DNA of 64,000 nucleotides from Opisthorchis felineus (GCA_004794785.1 SJOL01006711.1:467695-531694), one strand, 5' to 3'; counted from the first letter of the stretch, positions 49,701 through 62,748 are shown. Notes: generated by a model from the sequence alone, not told the origin. Translations and numbers: made by a program.

Positions 49701-52380
49701 ATTTAAAACTTTCTATGATATGCGTGATTGAAAGGAGTTGTTTTGAGTTTTTCATGACACCATTTCTGCTATGTAGTTGTTGCGCAATCGTTTATAATAC
49801 AAGTGTTGTTGCAAATCAGCTAATTCCCCGTTTCTATTGAAGTTCTTTTGAAGTCCAAGTGCCAGATTAGAGTTTATGTTTCTACAGAACAAAGCATAGT
49901 AAGTCGTCGACTTTCAAGACATTCAGCAACACACACCTAAACAAATTTCTGGGCGGAAAAGCAAGGCATACAAACATCCTTCAATCCTCTTCCTCCCTTT
50001 TGGTGGAAAAACGTGAAAGTCGACATGTAAGCACTGCACTTCCTTTGTTTTGCTGCGAAAGCAAGACAGATGGGGATTTGCTGCCTGGTTGCTATCCGCC
50101 CGCATCATAAATTTGCCTACGTCTCGCGTTCGCGACCGACGGAAGGGAAAGGAAGTGTTATAATTTCACATTTTCTATTTTACATTTTTGCTGTTTTGTC
50201 AGTTACCCGCTGAGGATTTGCAACGTTGATGTATCGCACATGATTTGTCTATGTCTAATGTGACAGACTATTTCACTGAAGGACAAACGTAACTCGCTTT
50301 TTAACCACATTTTGCACCAAGTAACATTTCCATTTTTTTATCAAAAGAAAAACCTAGTGCAGTGTTTCAGTTTGCCTCAGGTTTGCAGATTAACCCCCAA
50401 CATCTACTCTCTTGAAAGGACATAGACATTTTGCGAGACAATTTGGCGACTAATTCGGCATGCTGGCTGCAGTTTTACAAAAATGAGGATAAAATATACC
50501 TTTGTATGCATCCGAACTCAACAAACTCAATAGAGATGGCGCTGAAGAAGATTATCTCGATATGAGTGATTTTTTCGTAACTGTGCTATAATTATTGGAC
50601 CAGCATTAGCGTGAAACGTCCAGCAACACTGATTCGTAGGTCGCTTTCGAGCCACCAAAAGCGAATGATGGGACATAGCCATTTGTGTTATGCGTGCGGC
50701 ATTGCCCATAAAATATGCCACAGTTGTAAGCGTTTCCTCCAAAAACCAACACTATCTTACGACATCCACAGCGGTTCCACGAGCGCAGATTTAACAACCA
50801 AGGTGTCGTTAGTCTTCTTTGTCCTTACAACCTGCCTTTTAAAATCCTCTCTTTGCTGTCAATGTCCCCGTGTTCATACAGGAATTTTGTTCATGTTCAA
50901 AGCAGTATGAAAAACAAAGACGATCGGCTAAATACATTATTCTTGTCGTATTTTCCAGCAGAAGTGTGAAAAAACTCAGCTCTGTCAAAAACGTGGACAT
51001 GGAGTAAATTTAACTGGTTGCTTTTTGCATTTTGTCTCGTGATTAGTCGGGATCTATAGGATCCACCGAATAAGAAATGCCCCTTTTTAGCATATTTTTA
51101 AGTGACTGATTTAGTCTGAACTGTTTAGGATCCGACACAGCTTTATTAAAAATATCTGTTGATGTTTAAAGCTCATGCGACAGTATTCGTGCGGTCGCTG
51201 GGTGGCCGACTTTCGGATATGTAAAGTATCAATTCCATATTTTAATATATATGTAGGTTGTGGTTACTTGAATACCCATTTTGGGTTACCTTTCTATTTT
51301 TTGACCACTCATAACCCGCAGGGAATGTTGGCCGCTTCATTGAGAGAGATAGTTTTGAAAAACCTGATCATTTTACGCAAGGGCAGTTTGTAGTCGCTAA
51401 GAATTATCACGCATCTTCTAGGCCGAACAACATCATTTTTCAATGTTACAGGTGCATAATTTTAGTTAAACACTGTACGCTTAGTTTGCCATATCCTTTA
51501 TTGATCGTACAGGTTTTACAGCACCTAGGTATAATTTTGACAAATAACTTAATATTGAGATCACAGTCCAAATCGAGACTGCTGTTTAAAAATATGTTTG
51601 GATTGCCTATTATTATTTCAGCCAGTGAGGCAATACCAGCGTAAAATTTCCAAAATACGTAGTTTCTTCTTTTTATTTTCCATCTTTTTGGTGAACCTAT
51701 TTTAAACCTGTTTGAAACCCGATATTGATAGTGAACTGATTGGTAGCAGGTTGTCTGCAGTCTTCGGTAAGACGCAAAAAGCCCTGTAAACATATGCTGT
51801 CTTTCAGCAGCGCTCTATTAAAAATTGCGTTTCAATGAAACACCACCTGTTATTTCATCATCACTGAACAATCCTAAACTTACTGGAGTAATTTGTAATG
51901 GTGCATCCAAACACTTTCTGTGAGCGATTTTTCTGAGATATGAAAAATTCGATTTCTAGAGCCAAGGGGTTGTATGTTAACGACTTTGAGAATTCAGTTA
52001 TAGATGTCAGCTATTTTATATCATCCGTAAGGTACATTGAATATCATTTTGCCTTGATAAACTAGATCTGCTACAAAAGCTTAAGGCAATTCAAAGATAC
52101 CTGCAGGGCCTCACTTGCCCATGTCCATCATAATTTTTAAAGAAGCTAGATCTTCGATATCCAACCATGCAAAAAATATCCTGAAATGACGCAGTCCAGC
52201 TTCTTGTTGCAGTTTCTCTTACCTAGGCCGCGTGTTCAACCATGAGAGATTTTCCAACTTTAAATGGACACCTATTTCCAACTATGAGTCTTTGTTGCAT
52301 TACCTTCCATCGCGTAGCGTTCACAGAAAATATGAGTTAACTCCTGCAATCTGTGAGCCGCGCCGCAGTAAATTGAAAAA
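46720..52380. other. no convincing gene
   Basis: Short frames on both strands. A GC-richer patch at 49,320-49,680 includes a small CCACC/GGTGG hairpin near 49409 and a 30-odd-codon coding-like stretch (MTNACRFSAAERHIKLV) without usable splice sites. Confidence 0.4.
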
Positions 52381-52617
52381 ATGGTGTACCATACGCCCAG
52401 TAAAAGTGACTTGCCCGAAGTCGTGCCCGTGTTTTTGAAGGACCTCGCTGACATAGCCAATTTCTGCGTGTCGGTGGAAAATATATGGGAGTAACATTCA
52501 GTGGATCTACAAAGCCCTCCTGTGGCGAGAAGGTTACTCGATCCAATGACAGGTCCTACACCGTTTGTTGAACGCATTTTGGCTATGGCAATGCGTTCAC
52601 CTTCTACAAGTGGATAG
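52381..52617 (+). pseudogene. coding-like stretch with one internal stop
   Basis: From ATG 52381 the frame reads MVYHTPSKSDLPEVVPVF, then LKDLADIANFCVSVEN, a TAA at 52492-52494, then SVDLQSPPVARRLLD, PTPFVERILAMAM and a terminal TAG at 52617. Composition on both sides of the stop is protein-like. The VPVFLKDLADI start is faintly reminiscent of the first strand of muscle I-set immunoglobulin repeats, but nothing else supports that. An overlapping 165-codon minus-strand frame is probably its shadow. The next exon candidate begins 16 bp downstream. Confidence 0.25.
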
Positions 52618-52632
52618 TTTAACTGTTTGCAG

Positions 52633-52693
52633 GAAAAAGATGCTTCAAAATGGACCCAGCCCGGTGGAGACACGCGGATTTTCGAAGCAATCA
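52633..52693 (+). CDS. candidate micro-exon, unrecognised
   Basis: The acceptor GTTTAACTGTTTGCAG (ending 52632) and the donor GTAAGA (from 52694) bound 61 bp. The first-phase frame reads EKDASKWTQPGGDTRIFEAI. More than one phase is open across this short distance, so the peptide is provisional. Its position right after the coding-like stretch at 52.4-52.6 kb suggests that both once belonged to one gene. Confidence 0.25.
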
Positions 52694-55600
52694 GTAAGAG
52701 TAATTTTATTGTTCTCCGCTTAATTTGAGTCAAACCGCGAATCCAGATTTTGCAGTGTTTTTTGCACATTCGTGTTTATAAAAAGAACTTAGATTTTCTG
52801 TTTTCAAGTTTGTAGCAGCTAAGTAACAGGCATGCTTACTCTTAGGATTTTGATAGCAGGGATCTAGGACCATTCATGCTTGGCCCGCTGTAAAACACAT
52901 GATTCCAAAGAAGTAAATATTTTAAATGCGGAACGATTATGCTTGAACGTTTAAGCTCAAAAAGAAGCCACAAAATGGCCGCACGTTTTACTGGCGATTT
53001 TAGATGGGAGAGACGGTACTGTTCGCACCAATATGTCAAACTACAATACTCACGACTAATACTAATGGGTTGTTCAACACTGGTATACATAAGAATGTGG
53101 GTCCACTTTACTGGAATTATCTCAGTGCATATCTGGTGGGTCTCATCACTTCACTGCTTCGTTGAAGCCTTCCTTGGCAGATAAAATGGTTCTGAATGTT
53201 TGATTTGCCTAAGTAGCCAGTATGCCAAATAGTTACCGTCATAATTTCAATCCACTTGTTTCAGGCTACTGTGCCCTTCTCATCAAGATCACATAACTTC
53301 ATTTCATAACGGTCAAGTCGAGGCTAAATAACATACCGACAAGTTGGGCATATTTTCACATCCTATCATATCCCCCAAATACATTGCTAATATATGAGCC
53401 CACTTAGAAAAGCTCATCTTGGAGGTACAACAAGACGGATAACGGTAACCTAGGCTGAAACAGTAGGTGGGATAGAAGTTTAGGGATATAGACAACAAAG
53501 GTGGTTGGACTTCGATCGTTGAGCAGTCTGCACGGAGTCTACCCTGCCACCTAAAATGGTCAAACGAAGCTGCTTCAAAATCTAAAGACGAAATTTCCAT
53601 TTATGAAACGATAAATTCTGCATATATTGCATAATACCAGAACTTTCTTTGGTCAGTCCTGTATAGGTAGAAACGCTGTCATTATTTAGCTCAGTAGACG
53701 GCCAACTTAGGTAATGGGGCTCAATTTTCTGACTTCAAGAAACCCAAGATTGTTTGCAGAGGTTTTACGAGTCAACACCAGCTGTGAATCATGACAAAGC
53801 GTATTTCCACGGAAAATAACGGCTGCATCTCGACTGATTATCAGTGTATTCAGCAAAGTCCAACTTTGAGAAACTGAAATTATATTGTCAAAACCCTTAT
53901 GGTAAGAATTATGCCACATTAATATGCATCAGGAATGCGCCAAGAAATAACCAAGGATCTACCTCTGAATGAGATAAGAGGATTTAAGATCTACTACGAT
54001 CCTCACTGATTTCCTCTGAGCTTTGTTCATACAAACGAGGTAGTTAGAAGACACTGATTCAACATATTCTTTTCCAGTTTCAAAAGCATAGCTTTCACTA
54101 CTCAGAAAAAAGAGGTTTCTGCGGATCATTCATATCTGGCGGAACACGGTTAAATGTCTAACGCGTGCTCATAATCTGTAGCCTGGCCGCCCTGTTTTAG
54201 GCTAACAAGCCCCAGAGTAAGTAACGATATGCAAAAGCACCAAAATATGTAATCCTTGAGTACTAAAGGTTGCCTCAAGTAGTCATAAAGACATCGTCAT
54301 GCTTCCCCTCCAAGAGGGGCCGAATATAGTTTTTTATGTCTGGTTTCTAATTGCACTTGCGAGGCTTGCAATAAAATCCAAAGCTTACATATGACCTCCT
54401 TTGTTCTTCACAGAAAAAACAAGCCACTTAATCACTCAAAACCATTAGTATAGACCCAATCAGATTTAGAAATTTTTGAGGCCTTCATTGGCTTGTCTTT
54501 AAAGTTCCTATTACAAGTGAAGGCATTCTGTTGACAGAAAAAGGAGCATTTAACACAGTCATGCCAAGTTAAAATATATTCAGAAGTAAATCACTTTGAT
54601 AACCATTGGAAAGTTTTCCTGACACACTCATCGTCCCTCCTTCCGATTGGCCAGCCTCTAAAAAATGGTTTCATCCCGCTAATCTGTCAGGAAAAATGCA
54701 CTGTGACAAAACACTGAAGAGAGTTTGCCAGTTGAACAACAATCGCAACTTAAACCCATGCTGTTTGTCTCATGACAGCGTGTGCCGGTAGGCATAACGG
54801 GGTTTGTATCCGCAGATCAAATTTAGACTTCCGCACTTATGTGTGCCCGGACATTTCTTCTAAGTACCTTGCGGGGTTTTATCTGTCAAGTTTGCTTAAA
54901 TTCGGTTAAGCAAAATCGTTTTATTAAGCTTCCAATTCACCGACAATTTACTTGAAACGGGGTTTCTCACAATTTGATAAATGAACACGCTGAATGTGTC
55001 CATGAGGTCTCGATATTCTGCGCTTCGATCTCCACAGAATGGGTAGCATTGAAGAATAAAGTGCCACACGCGGGATTAAAATAGGATGTTTTGCTACACC
55101 TAGTTTATGGACGTAATACCAAGTAAAATGTGATACAGCGTAAGGAGGAGTATAGTAGGATAAGATTTTCAAAGTGCCTCAGATAATGTGTAAGTGTCTC
55201 TGGACCACAGAACCACGAGTAATTACTTTGAATTTGCAGTATATAATATAAGCAACGTGTTTAAAATCCCCTAAACGATAAGGAAGCCATTTCTGCTTAT
55301 TCCATATATATAGTTGTCCGCTAACAAAGTGTGATTTCCACACATCTAGATATGTTGTCCAGCTCCCGAAAATTCCAGCCGTATTCATGTAGCTAACTCC
55401 AGATTATGGAGTTACTGTCGGTGATCACAGTGGTCCAGCGTCCCTGGTGGATGACAAGATTTCGATATCCCATAAACCACATCCGGTATGTGACAAGCAG
55501 CATCAACTTAGCAGAGATTATATGGGTTCTGCCCTGGCACATTTAACCACAATATCGTCTAGGCTAGTTAATGAATGTCAAGCATTGAAGCTGCTGACAG

Positions 55601-58600
55601 CTTACTTGTATATTGAGATGATAGTGAGCTTCTGTTATGATTTTACCGCTTTAGTAAATTTTTATACAGTAAACTCCGAAGCACCACAATTCCGCCAAGA
55701 GACCATTACTCAGACAGCACAGAAGAAACGCCCACAGTCGGCTTCCAGCGTAACCTTGCCCCTTATGGAAATAGCAAAACTCCGCATATTTTGTTCCTTT
55801 AGACCTGATCTCACCCCACAGTCCAACCTATAAGTTCAACCGCTATATTTGCGTCTTTCTTTAATAAATCACACGCATACGCGCAAATTTTCGGATTTCA
55901 GTAAATTGTCAGAATCAGATTCTGGCCGTTTTTAGGCAGAAGTCACATCAGTTAAACAGAATCTTTTCTGGAGAATACAGGGTATGCTTAGACAATCCTC
56001 ACTATTTTTTCATTGAAATAGAGCACAATAACGCACGGCTGAATGAATCCCACATTTGTGTGCTGAAGGTTTGATCAACCGATAATCTGCTAAACTGAAC
56101 TAAACTACCTCAAAATGTCCATCTTTAACTGAAGTTTAATTTTTGGCTTTTGGCATCGGCGATTTTTATTTTCCATCTAGTGATAAATCTGTAAAATTCG
56201 AATGTCAGCGACTAGTATTACATCCACAGCCATTTGATCAAGTTACTGCTAATGAAATAATTTCGTCAGTTCAATTTCACTGTCCTGTTATTTTAACGAA
56301 CTCATGTGTTGTCCACCTAGGTCACAACTGATGATTATTTTATTGATAACGTACAGGTAACATTAGTGCGTGAATCATCGTTGCGATTAATATATTCACT
56401 AGTCGTCATTTTACCATAAGTACATGTCACGCAAAATACATAGGTATATATGTTTGTTTGATGGGCTCCAGAAACAGCTTAAGCGTGGCCTAAGTTCCGA
56501 CGTGGTTTTAATTAGGAACTGCCTTGCTTTGTTTCCCGCGGAGGTTATAAGAAGGTATGATTGAGACATGCGAGGCAAGCGCCGACACAAATGAACGAAG
56601 CTAATGACTGGAGCCCATTTTTAACGAAATCAGGTGTGATCGATCACAGACATTATTTTGCTTTTACAAGCGGTCAAAATATCTAAACCAAATGGCACTC
56701 TTTTCAGGGTCGAACAAACCTTATGTCCAAACGCTTTTTGTCAAAGGATTTTGGATGCAATTTCCTACAAGATTATGATTTCTATATGAACTCCCAAGGC
56801 GAACACGCAAACGCATTCAAATACATACACATAACGTAAGCCACAGAAAAGAGAAAAATGTAACTTATTTTAACCGCAACTTCAGCCGGCAAAATTATTC
56901 TACAATTTGGAGATTTATTTATAATTCAGTAGTGAAGCCACTTTGACCCGAGGGCTGGTGGGAGATAAGTGAGCCACTGCTTGCATCTGATGCTTCTGTT
57001 TACCAAGGTTTGGTTACTTTAATGGAATATTACTTGCTTTGGTTGTTACGACTGCATCTTTTCGGATGGTGCTCACGTGATTCTACGATACTAGACAGAT
57101 CATATCAGCCGGATTAATTCGGCTACAAGTATCGTTCACTTGAACTAGTCAGGTGCTTTGGCTTATCAGAACGCTTTTTCTTGGCAACACTTGGAGATAG
57201 TATTCATGCTATACGACTCAAATTGGTTGCCTGCCTGGACCATTTGGAAATAACATGATTGCATGCTTCCTAAAAGTTTTAAATATACTGTTGCTCAGTG
57301 TGTACTGTGTTTGGTTCGTCCTTCCGACGTATGTGTCGCCAGCCATCACTAGTGGCTAAGCGACTGGCAGCTTGGATCTGTGTTACGGCTAAGAGGTTGC
57401 AGAATTATAAAGAACACGCAGTGTTACGACGGTCGTACCTTTAGTTATGTCCCCCTGAGACATGCATTTTACCCTTTTCATCTTTCTTCGTACCAAGCTA
57501 TTAAGCATGGCTTTAGGTAAACAATTGTATGAAAAATGAGTCACTAATAACACGAAAGTGTGACAGGTAGGCAAGGATCAATATAGTTATTAAAGAAACT
57601 TCCTCAAAAACAATTCCTTTTAATCCAACAACAACCAATCAATCAATCAATCCAACAGCAACCATGAGGCTTTCTGGGAAAACTGAGACTTTGTTGGGCA
57701 ACCCTGTCACGGTGGCTTGTGGATAGAATTTGCTTGCTCAAACGTTAAAGGTAACTAAAAAAAGATAATGTACGTGACCCCCGGTGACGTTGATCATCTT
57801 TTTTTGACCATCATTTTTTCCGCTGAGAGATGTTCAAAAGAAAGAAGAGATCTGTCAGGATTAATTCTATTCATCTAGACATAAACTTTCACGTCAGACG
57901 AACGTGGCTTCCTTGAAAACAACTCTATGGGTTGTCACACGTTGCTCAAAATCCTCAAAAATCATTTTCGTCTTTTCACTCAGGCTAGCTTCCCTTATTA
58001 TTGGAACGTCAGTTTCGATCTCTATACTTTCTTACTCTGTTTAGATTTTGCAAAACGGAAGTTATGATTTAGATTTTTGTATCGGTTACTGTTTGTCTCT
58101 TCATGCCTAGTGTGGCACTTCAGCAAGGCTATCATCCTTCATGCCGCACACGCGGCTAAAGCGTTTGATGCGTCTCTTCTTAACAGACCGCGGTAGTACG
58201 TGCGGCACACTGAAGTCCCATCCTTATGAAATATAGGCTGGACGTTTATAAGGAAGCCTTCCATGAATGAACAATACGCACGGAATTTTCAAGTTTTCAA
58301 ACCCACTGGCCTTCCAGTGTTTTACATTTGCGTATAAAAGAATGAAAGAAATGTCCAAATATCTGTCAATGAACGCTTCACACGATTAATTAGGCCACAG
58401 GACCTTTACGCAGGATAAAAGGATTGCAGGTTACGATATCTGGAAAATTTGTCAGATAGCGGTTTGTACTCAGAGATAGTAAAGCATGTAGACAGTCAAT
58501 GACTAGTGAAGACCGTACGGGACATCCTGTAAATTCGCTGAGTGAAGTTGAAACTGGCCTGAAAATTATTGGTTTCAGTGGGGCCACTCTTTGAGTTCGA

Positions 58601-60700
58601 TGAATGCCGAATGCGCCTGTGAGAACCACGAATATTTTTATTGTTTACAAACACCCATTAAGGTTGGTCTCACATTCCGCTGAGAAAATCCGTAACACAT
58701 TTTATGTGGGGAAAATTAAGTCAAAGCTCCTTATGTTACTAGCAGCATAATGAAGTGGTCGAAAGGAACCAGTAGTAACGAGTGAGAAAGGAAGCCTGTA
58801 AAATCAGGTTGCGCTGAGATTGAAACACAAAAACGTGGTTAAAAAAAACTACAAACGTTACACTGCAAGTCTAAGTTACATCCCTGAGTTACTTAGTTGA
58901 CGCATTTATTAGAACGTTTACGCTGAAATTAAGAAACTAAATATATTTCCGACCACGTTGTTGATGATGTAAACCGGATGGATATCCGAAACCAGATCAT
59001 AACGCTCAAGGTGGGCAATATGGTCGTCGACATTCGAATGTCATCAACATTCCAAGAGCACTACAGCCTCAAGGCTTCAATACTGACTGTGGGGCAGAAT
59101 CTCAAAAAACGGAGCCACATTTTCAGATAGCGGTCAGCCCGTCTTGCTAAGCAACTTCAGGGCGTAAATATCCAAATAGCGCGACGAAATTTATTAGGAC
59201 GAGGTAGCTTAAAACGCGCGTTTCTAGCAGTCTTGCAATGATCGGAGCTCTTTCCTAATAAAATCTATGGTTAGTTGGATAGCTTGGCCCACGTTTGTTC
59301 ACCGTGGGTCCTTAAATCTCCGGATATTAGACTCTTTAGTTTTTCTTTCGTAATGCTTGCTTGGTTAGCAACAGTTGATAGATATAATAATAGGTCTTAG
59401 AAGTCGTCACATCTAAGTGTTATGGTGGGTTTTAAGTTGCTCACTCATTTGAATACCACCCGGAAAAAGCTGCCTGAGGCATAGCTTAGGTTGAAAATTA
59501 TGAAGGTTTACGGCGCGGATCAGAAGTTCACTCAGCATACCTTATCTTCCTGTAGATGCGTTTCTAGGGCAGGCTCTACATTCTGACGTGCAAACAGGAA
59601 GCTATTGACTGGGGTTAGTCTCTGGATTTCGGTAATTGTTTCTATCTCAAGGTGAATTCGAAACAACATTTGTGTCTTGTGTTAAGTTAAAACATTACAG
59701 AGACATTCCTTTTAGTTGCACGAGAATCTCACATTTAAAATCGCACACCAGCTAAGCTTGAGATATGGTGACTGTGTTTAAACAGACGCTTTTTTACGTT
59801 TAAGTGCAACACTATCAAACAAATCGATACTTAAATCCTGCGACTTACTGAACCATCCAGTGGCACCATCCTTCGCATACTTCCTATTTGTTAGCAGCCC
59901 GTTTGTCAAGTGTGCTGTCCATCTAACGAAAAATTCACCAAGCAAGACTCCGTATGTCACTAGCAAACAAAAACAAAATTCGACTGCTCGCCCATTACCT
60001 GTGCTTACTGTGCTTTGAACAACCACACTTCTTCTCGACAGGTTTCGTCAGCAAACGTTGAGGTAGCTAGCACACCCGCAGAGTTATCTTGTGTTGCATC
60101 TCCCGTGCAAGCGTGGCTGAAAGCAATTAAGTAAAAACATTCTTTTTCAACGAGGAGTTGGCCTAACGTTTTTTAAATTGTGGGTCTGTTTTTCAGAATT
60201 GTGGACAGAGATTTAAAATGCTTCATAAACTATCGCCATGACAATTTGCAGTTTATGCAATTAGAAACCGCGAACTGTAAGGCTCTTATACACGTGTATT
60301 AACCTAATAGATGAACTGAAAATACTTGTGCCTCCCATTTCAAGTATGTAGCTTGTGCCATCGTCGGAGCTGCATTCACAAAACAACTGTTCTTAAATAC
60401 AAGAGATTGATTTATATCGTGGGGCTTTATTGCATACATTCGTTCTTGTTTAGTGCAAAACAAAAAGCAGTGAACTACTTTCACACTGGACATCAGCCTC
60501 ACCCCAGAAATAGACTTTCACGTAATATACAGGTTCAAAATTCATTTGTCTTTTGACAAGAAAACGGACCTTAGGTATTTCTGATAAGACCGAGATTTAG
60601 GGATGCACCAATATAGTTCTGTTTTGATGTTCTGTAAGGAATAAACCTATGATCAAGAGTTTGTAGGTCGTTATGGAAAAAGAGACTAGGTTACTACAAA
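52694..60700. other. no convincing gene over 8 kb
   Basis: Short frames only. The 61-codon frame at 54606-54791 and the 128-codon frame at 55447-55833 have ordinary composition but no motif and no splice context. An AATC microsatellite lies at 57637-57652. Confidence 0.45.
57637..57652. repeat. (AATC)4 microsatellite
   Basis: Four uninterrupted AATC units. Confidence 0.8.
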
Positions 60701-60759
60701 AAAACAGGGTTTCGTAATGCACTACTCACAAGGTTGCTGAAAATTCTTCGACAGACAGT

Positions 60760-60798
60760 CCACGACCGGTTTCGTCCTTCTTGTGGCTCGTCAGGTAG
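60760..60798 (-). ncRNA. hammerhead ribozyme, catalytic motifs intact (copy C)
   Basis: On the minus strand: helix I CTAC (60798-60795), CTGACGA (60794-60788; position 7 is variable in hammerheads, so C is allowed), stem II region (60787-60774), GAAA (60773-60770), helix III ACCGGT (60770-60765), cleavage-site C (60764) and helix I return GTGG (60763-60760). All invariant core bases are present. Stem II has lost two of its four pairs compared with copy A, which may reduce activity. Predicted cleavage is between 60764 and 60763. Confidence 0.75.
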
Positions 60799-60860
60799 GC
60801 GCAGTCTCTGAGTTTCCGTCATTCTTATGTTTTACTTGAAACCAAATTGCACGAAAGTAG

Positions 60861-61184
60861 CGAAACATACTCATTTGCAAACAAATTTTCTTTTGCGAGA
60901 GACTCACCTGGAGCCCAGCTGAATCTCTCGTTTGTGATGTTTCCAGGTAACCGAAAGTGCTGCACCAGGCCGGCTCATGTTTTACTTGCTACGATATTCG
61001 AAATATTGCGATACATGTATAAACGTAATGCACTACTCATATCTCGAATATCGTAGCAACTGGACCATGAGGCGGCCTGGTGCAGCACATTCAGTTGCCT
61101 GGAAACATCACAAACGAGAGATTCAGCTGGGTTCCAGGTGAGTCTCTCGCAAAAGCAAATTTGTTTGCAAATGAGTGTATTTCG
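60861..61184. repeat. 144-bp inverted repeat (hairpin) inside copy C
   Basis: The left arm 60861-61004 and right arm 61041-61184 are reverse complements with about a dozen mismatches and no gap that I can see, around a 36-bp spacer. A transcript through it would fold into a long double-stranded hairpin. Confidence 0.85.
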
Positions 61185-61198
61185 CTAAAACAGGGTTT

Positions 61199-61906
61199 GC
61201 GTTATTTCGTAATACGAGCTTCATTAGCATGAACCAAGGAGCTAATATGGTGCAGTTCTTTGCAGAAGAGATGAGTCTTTGCATTGAAATTCAAGCAAAT
61301 AGAGATTCCATTGCAACTGTTTTTTTTCGCCAGGAGCATTCTCTTTATTGCATGATCCACGTCTATTACTGCTGCCATTGAAATGCTGCCCTGTCACTCC
61401 TGAAGTTCTTCGAATTAACGTAGTCCGGATAAATCAAATTTCTAGAAATAGGAAAATATAATTACGCGATTTCTGGAGATTGATTGATAGAGTGATGAAT
61501 CTAATGACGCAGGCAAGCTCCGAAGTTCTTCAATGATTAAATTAAAGAAGTTTAGATTATGATAAATCTTTTGGCCTGGTTAAGCTTTCACCTATGTTGA
61601 GTATTCTATGAACCGAGTGAGCCAGTCATTTATACACTGCACGCAAACTCCGCAAGCATCTGTCTCTTGTTCATACCATCTTTCCATCTAATTGTTCATG
61701 ATTCATTTCAAATAGAAAGCAAAGAATGGGGCCATTCCTTTTTAAACGTAAAGCGAATCCACTCCCTCCTGTCCAGCAGATACTTAGCCCAGAAAAACTT
61801 TCGTGGTTCAAAGTATTACCACTGAAATTCCCCTTCAGAAAACAAGCATTTTCACTTCCAGACCTAGTATTTACTTACAGTGTGTAGCACATAATGAGCC
61901 ACAAAT
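61199..61906. other. no convincing gene
   Basis: The 68-codon plus-strand frame at 61175-61381 begins in the repeat and has no recognisable motif. Nothing else is seen. Confidence 0.5.
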
Positions 61907-62748
61907 TTGGACTCCGGATGGAACCTAACGAAACAGGAATATAAGGTATGGGAATTTGTGGTCACAAGACATCTGCTCCCATCTTCTTCACAGAGGACAC
62001 AAGTCATGTGTATTCTAGAATATCTTCAACAACCCGAGTCTCCGAGTTCTCACCAACTGTGTGGTTCATTAGAACACCTAATTGTACGCAACTGAGGGGG
62101 AACATCGCCAAGGAGATACTCACATGCTCAACACAACACTAGATCTTCGAAGTGTTTTCAGTGAACTCATAAGTGGTTTGCCGCGTCAAGGTAGTAGACA
62201 TAGATATCGAATGTGGTACCAATGTGACAGAGAGTTGTCTTTTGCAGCGCAATCTTTGAAGACTTCCGTAAACGGATTATTCAGCTGGCACCCGCTTCAT
62301 TGCTAAATAATTTGCGAGTACGCGCATTTTGCCGATTGACGGCAACTCGATGTTCAGTTGGAGCACTGTGTTGATAGAAGCTAAGAAGCTACGCCTAGTT
62401 GATGAGCTTCAAGGAGGTCGAGACCAATGGAGAGCTGTCGGAGTGCTTTTAGCTACAATGTGACTAGTGTGCCTCTTCGGTAAGCTACATTTAATAGTCG
62501 GAATATACTTTCAACAGAAACAAGGCGACCTCGATGCAGCGGATCTACTCGAACAATATCACAAACGGGACATTCGGTTGAGTTTGCTAGCAAAGCCAGG
62601 GTCATTTGTTAGTGAGTGTAGTTGGTCAGTATATGATTATGCTTTATACTTCCAGCAGCTTACGCAGAGTAATAGTTTTGTAGAATGTTCCGAAACCTTT
62701 AGGTATTTTGTTGGAAGCATTTATGATCTAAAGCAGCTAGCTTGCTGA
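61907..62748 (+). pseudogene. frame-broken coding-like tract, unidentified
   Basis: About 840 bp, GC-richer than the flanks, that reads like protein in successive frames. 61907-62095 gives NLTKQEYKVWEFVVTRHLL. 62082-62306 gives LDLRSVFSELISGL and RELSFAAQSLKTSVNGL. 62311-62463 gives ILPIDGNSMFSW and LIEAKKLRLVDELQGGRDQW. After an acceptor (ATACTTTCAACAG, ending 62517), 62518-62748 gives KQGDLDAADLLEQYHKRD and more up to a stop. The last piece would suit a terminal exon. The KKLRL...GGRDQW stretch loosely resembles the end of the dynein stalk helix (A..L..GL.GE+.RW), but this is too weak for a name. It is either a decayed gene or several short exons whose introns I cannot place. Confidence 0.35.

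Larger units (their letters stand above)
60701..61198 (-). mobile_element. Penelope-like terminal-repeat insertion, copy C, with target duplication
   Basis: The 12-bp direct repeat AAAACAGGGTTT flanks the insertion exactly (60701-60712 and 61187-61198). Inside, one whole unit of 311 bp is bounded by CGTAATGCACTACTCA at 60713 and again at 61024, and is followed by an inverted partial unit. The unit has a hammerhead on the minus strand and the family blocks TGCTGCACCAGGCC and GAGACTCACCTGGA. There is no protein frame, so this is a terminal-repeat-only insertion. The combination of ribozyme, inverted partial copy and variable-length target duplication fits Penelope-like retroelements, whose terminal repeats are known to encode hammerheads. 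Confidence 0.75.
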
